A program made the position numbers and the translations under genes. From NCBI RefSeq assembly GCF_019392245.1, contig NZ_JAHXRL010000004.1, positions 434,001-498,000 on the forward strand: DNA of 64,000 bases. Direction: 5' to 3'. Source of the DNA: Sulfitobacter sp. CW3 (GTDB taxonomy: Bacteria; Pseudomonadota; Alphaproteobacteria; Rhodobacterales; Rhodobacteraceae). Below are positions 62,144 through 64,000 of the stretch, one piece after another. The notes below the pieces were generated by a model. It was given only the letters and a program-made list of their open reading frames with translations. It did not search any database and was not told the DNA's origin. Each line of letters opens with the position of its first letter. The stretch's first letter is position 1.

Positions 62144-62986
62144 TTATGTTTTGCTTTCTTCCCTGTCTTTACTCAGGCCGGAATAGGCGACGGTGAGTGT
62201 TGTTATCGGCCCCATATTAGGTTCGAGAACTTCAAAATCTCTAAGCGGGTGCAAAATATGCCGTTCACTGCTGGGTGGCTTGATAGTGTCATCCCAACTT
62301 ATTCGGCAGTCAAAATCTACCCCACTATCTTTTGTGCTGTAGATGCGTTGAGAATAGATTTCATAGTCATCTACAATGTCGGACCAAGAAAGGGCGCTCA
62401 AGCCACGACTTGTCTGCCCGGCCTCCACAACGCCAATAAAAATGTTTACCTGTACACGAATAAATTGAAATTGCGGGATTCCACCTTTGTCGTTCATGGG
62501 AAGCACAAATTTAAGAGCGCCATGTATTTTCCCCGCACGCACTGGCCGCTGACCAATGTTTTTGACTGTCGCGTATATAAAAACGTCAGATCGCCGCGCC
62601 TGAACTTCGACTTTCTCAAAAATAAGGTAGCCAGCCCCTTGATCCCGCATTATTTGGTTAGCTGCCAGTGCTGCTTTGGATGCATTGATTGCGGCCTTGT
62701 TGGTGTTGTTGGCAGACCTAAGCGTAAATACGAGAACAATAGTGGCAGCGATGGTGAATGCAGCCATGATCCATTGTGCGAGCGTATCGCTAGGGCTAAT
62801 AAACGTCCCGATCAGCCCATCCCAATAAGTTCCTATCTGGCTGTAATCGGAATCGTTTTGAGCATAGGCGGCTTGATTGGATTGGCGTTGGGCGCGATAA
62901 TCAAGCCAAAGGAATAGGTTTAGCGCAACACCGCCACCAACAACTAAACCAAGTGCAAATGCTCCGTTTCGATAACCCTTAGACAT
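62144..62986 (-). CDS. Two-TM membrane protein of unknown function
   Basis: I do not recognise a named domain. The 280-residue protein has two hydrophobic segments (about residues 8-28 and 71-89) separated by a polar Q/N/Y-rich loop with DTLAQWIM just before the second, then a basic/alanine helix and a soluble C-terminal domain of about 160 residues. The last is probably on the cytoplasmic side if both ends are cytoplasmic. Similar architecture occurs in uncharacterised accessory proteins of alphaproteobacteria. It overlaps the DUF6471 gene by 43 nt, implying coupled translation. An antisense frame of 264 codons exists but lacks protein-like features. Confidence 0.7.
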   Translation of the reverse strand: MSKGYRNGAFALGLVVGGGVALNLFLWLDYRAQRQSNQAAYAQNDSDYSQIGTYWDGLIGTFISPSDTLAQWIMAAFTIAATIVLVFTLRSANNTNKAAINASKAALAANQIMRDQGAGYLIFEKVEVQARRSDVFIYATVKNIGQRPVRAGKIHGALKFVLPMNDKGGIPQFQFIRVQVNIFIGVVEAGQTSRGLSALSWSDIVDDYEIYSQRIYSTKDSGVDFDCRISWDDTIKPPSSERHILHPLRDFEVLEPNMGPITTLTVAYSGLSKDREESKT

Positions 62987-63168
62987 TGCAACATAAACGC
63001 CGCTGAAAACTTCCCACGGGATAGCTTGTTGGCGACATTCACCTCTTTCTCGTTGATTCCAATAGCGTCCAGCTTTTCAACAAGTTGGGCGTAAGTCACC
63101 CCCTTTCGTTTCAACTCTGGCTTGAGCAGGTTTGCGGCCTGCCTTTCCCATCCGCTATAATTTGGCAT
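62944..63168 (-). CDS. DUF6471 domain protein (small, probable DNA/RNA-binding)
   Basis: The 74-residue protein starts at ATG 63168, 4 nt after GGAGG. Almost the whole length matches the DUF6471 pattern: NLLKPELKRKGVTYAQLVEKL, IGINEKEVNVANKLSRGKF, then MLQCLRVI. The helical pattern resembles a Cro/HTH-like fold, so regulation of the downstream membrane gene is possible, but the family has no established function that I know of. It lies inside the direct-repeat-bounded islet. Confidence 0.72.
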   Translation of the reverse strand: MPNYSGWERQAANLLKPELKRKGVTYAQLVEKLDAIGINEKEVNVANKLSRGKFSAAFMLQCLRVIETEHLHLV

Positions 63169-63228
63169 GTCGCCTCCAAGACACACCCCGCAGTCTAGCA
63201 ATACCTCGGTCAGCTTGCCTTGCTCTGT

Positions 63229-63265
63229 CCCGCTTCTCTGGCTCTTAAATATCCTCGCCGAAGGC
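63229..63265 (+). repeat. Dispersed intergenic repeat, copy G (right boundary of islet)
   Basis: CCCGCTTCTCTGGCTCTTAA, ATATCC, then TCGCCGAAGGC: a full-length copy with the conserved tail, immediately followed by the promoter region of the iron permease gene. Confidence 0.85.
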
Positions 63266-63318
63266 GGCACCACGCCGCACCGTGCGGCACGATAATTTTG
63301 CGCACCCCGCTGGTATTC

Positions 63319-63335
63319 TCGACTAAAATAGTCGA
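63319..63335 (+). promoter_or_regulatory. 17-bp palindromic operator upstream of the iron permease gene
   Basis: TCGACTAAAATAGTCGA is a perfect palindrome (7-bp arms, AAA centre) ending 10 nt before the ATG at 63346. Its form and position resemble the iron-responsive boxes described upstream of iron uptake genes in Rhodobacteraceae; the regulator (IscR/RirA-type) is inferred, not shown. Confidence 0.6.
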
Positions 63336-63345
63336 AACCGAATTA

Positions 63346-64000
63346 ATGACCATGCGCCAGAAAACCCCTGCTGAATTTGCCATCAAGGCCCCCCGTGACG
63401 GGTTGCGGGGGCTTGCGACGGTTGCGGTCATGATTGCAGCCGCCTGCGCCCTGCCGATGCTCGCTGTGGTGTTGGCCGCCCTTGTGGGGGGCACGGACAC
63501 GGTTCGGCATTTGGTTGATACGGTTCTGCTGGGCTATGCGGGGACCACGCTTCTTTTGGTGGTCTTTGTTGCTTTGGGCACGTTTTCCGTGGGGGTCGGG
63601 GCCGCATGGCTCGTCACCATGACGCGCTTTGCCGGGGTCAAAATCCTCGAAATCGCGCTGGTACTGCCGTTGGCCTTTCCGGCCTATGTGCTGGCTTATG
63701 CCTACACCCATGTCTTGGATCATCCGGGCATTGTGCAAACGACGCTGCGCGATGTGACGGGGTGGGGCCCGCGCGACTATTGGTTCCCCGAGATCAGATC
63801 ACTGGGCGGCGCTGCCCTGATGCTGATCTTGGTGCTTTATCCTTATGTGTATCTGCTGGCCCGTGCCGCATTCTTGCAGCAATCGGCCACGACATTTCTG
63901 GCGGCCCGCGCCTTGGGCAGCAGTGCCTGGGCCGCGTTCTACAAGGTCAGCCTGCCATTGGCGCGCCCGGCTATCGCGGGCGGTGTGCTACTGACCGTGA
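63346..64000 (+). CDS. Iron(III) ABC transporter permease, FbpB-like (3' partial)
   Basis: The frame runs off the end of the window after 218 codons. Several transmembrane helices are visible, with ALVLPLAFPAYVLAYAYTHV and the permease loop AARALGSSAWAAFYKVSLPLARPAIAGG, the EAA-type ATPase contact of FbpB/SfuB-like permeases. Full-length members are about 550 residues with two such halves. ATG 63346 and ATG 63352 are both possible starts. The palindrome just upstream suggests iron control. Confidence 0.88.
   Translation, partial: MTMRQKTPAEFAIKAPRDGLRGLATVAVMIAAACALPMLAVVLAALVGGTDTVRHLVDTVLLGYAGTTLLLVVFVALGTFSVGVGAAWLVTMTRFAGVKILEIALVLPLAFPAYVLAYAYTHVLDHPGIVQTTLRDVTGWGPRDYWFPEIRSLGGAALMLILVLYPYVYLLARAAFLQQSATTFLAARALGSSAWAAFYKVSLPLARPAIAGGVLLTV

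Larger units (their letters stand above)
62059..63254. other. Accessory islet bounded by 26-nt direct repeats
   Basis: Two identical direct 26-nt repeats are 1170 bp apart and enclose two minus-strand genes that read visibly richer in A/T than the neighbouring operons. No integrase or transposase is present. The structure fits insertion or excision by recombination at a pre-existing dispersed repeat; this is inference from the boundaries. Confidence 0.5.

Noticed and set aside
62123-62917. 264-codon plus-strand frame in the islet with a signal-peptide-like N-terminus
   Set aside because: It is antisense to the minus-strand membrane protein, which has better hydrophobic-segment layout, a coupled upstream partner and similarity in style to known accessory proteins. 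The plus frame is cysteine-rich and low-complexity without domains.

Overview
The window reads as a chromosomal segment of a marine alphaproteobacterium of the Roseobacter group (Rhodobacteraceae). I infer this from moderately high GC, dense operons with ATGA/GTGA overlaps, and lineage-typical families: a BamF-like DUF3035 lipoprotein beside lspA, an SDHAF4-like DUF1674 protein, a bacterial ALDH16, and a fatty-acid oxidation/photo-oxidative-stress type cluster. A Loktanella/Yoonia/Octadecabacter-like genus is plausible but cannot be fixed from this sequence alone.

Layout. 1-8.3 kb: a partial FAD/GcvT demethylating dehydrogenase, RarD, a SnoaL-like protein, an RluA-type pseudouridine synthase, two glycosyltransferases (GT11, GT25), an aldehyde dehydrogenase and a 1-Cys peroxiredoxin. 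8.4-15.7 kb (minus strand): the translation/RNA cluster rbfA-truB-rpsO-pnp, interrupted by a phosphodiester glycosidase-like gene, a DUF1643 gene, a membrane-anchored RTX-repeat protein and a GNAT gene. 15.7-25.6 kb (plus): dapB, rsmB, a heparinase II/III-like protein, purH, lspA, a BamF-like lipoprotein and an active/inactive M16 protease pair. 25.7-29.1 kb (minus): ALDH16 and deoC, a probable deoxyribose catabolic pair. 29.2-35.6 kb: purine (urate) catabolism with uraH, a puuE-uraD fusion, ureidoglycine aminohydrolase, ureidoglycolate lyase, an NCS2 permease and membrane urate oxidase puuD. 35.7-38.8 kb: mutL-rmuC. 38.9-43.5 kb: a tightly coupled five-gene operon (FAD oxidoreductase, DUF1365, MFS, DUF3833, SDR) resembling the Rhodobacter sigmaE/ChrR singlet-oxygen regulon cluster. 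43.6-53.2 kb: saccharopine dehydrogenase-like/GST, a histidine phosphatase, a formate dehydrogenase alpha subunit, a WGR protein, an enoyl-CoA hydratase and a GNAT/response regulator/hybrid histidine kinase set. 53.4-62.1 kb: a seven-gene operon combining two acyl/aryl-CoA ligases with a complete branched-chain-type ABC importer. 62.1-63.2 kb: a small accessory islet. 63.3 kb to the end: a partial iron ABC permease behind a palindromic operator.

The most unusual material is intergenic. A dispersed repeat (core CTTCTCTGGCTCTTAAATAT, often followed by CCTCGCCGAAGGC) occurs at least seven times. Two direct copies, identical over 26 nt, bracket an AT-richer two-gene islet (a DUF6471 protein plus a two-TM membrane protein), suggesting repeat-mediated insertion of an uncharacterised module. 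A second repeat containing CCATTTGGAA sits just upstream of two genes of the liv-type operon and carries their ribosome binding sites; a third (GTAGGGTGGG type) occurs twice.

No tRNA, rRNA, CRISPR array, complete insertion sequence or integrase was recognised. Starts were chosen from ribosome binding sites, overlaps and family N-termini, and often differ from the longest open frame.
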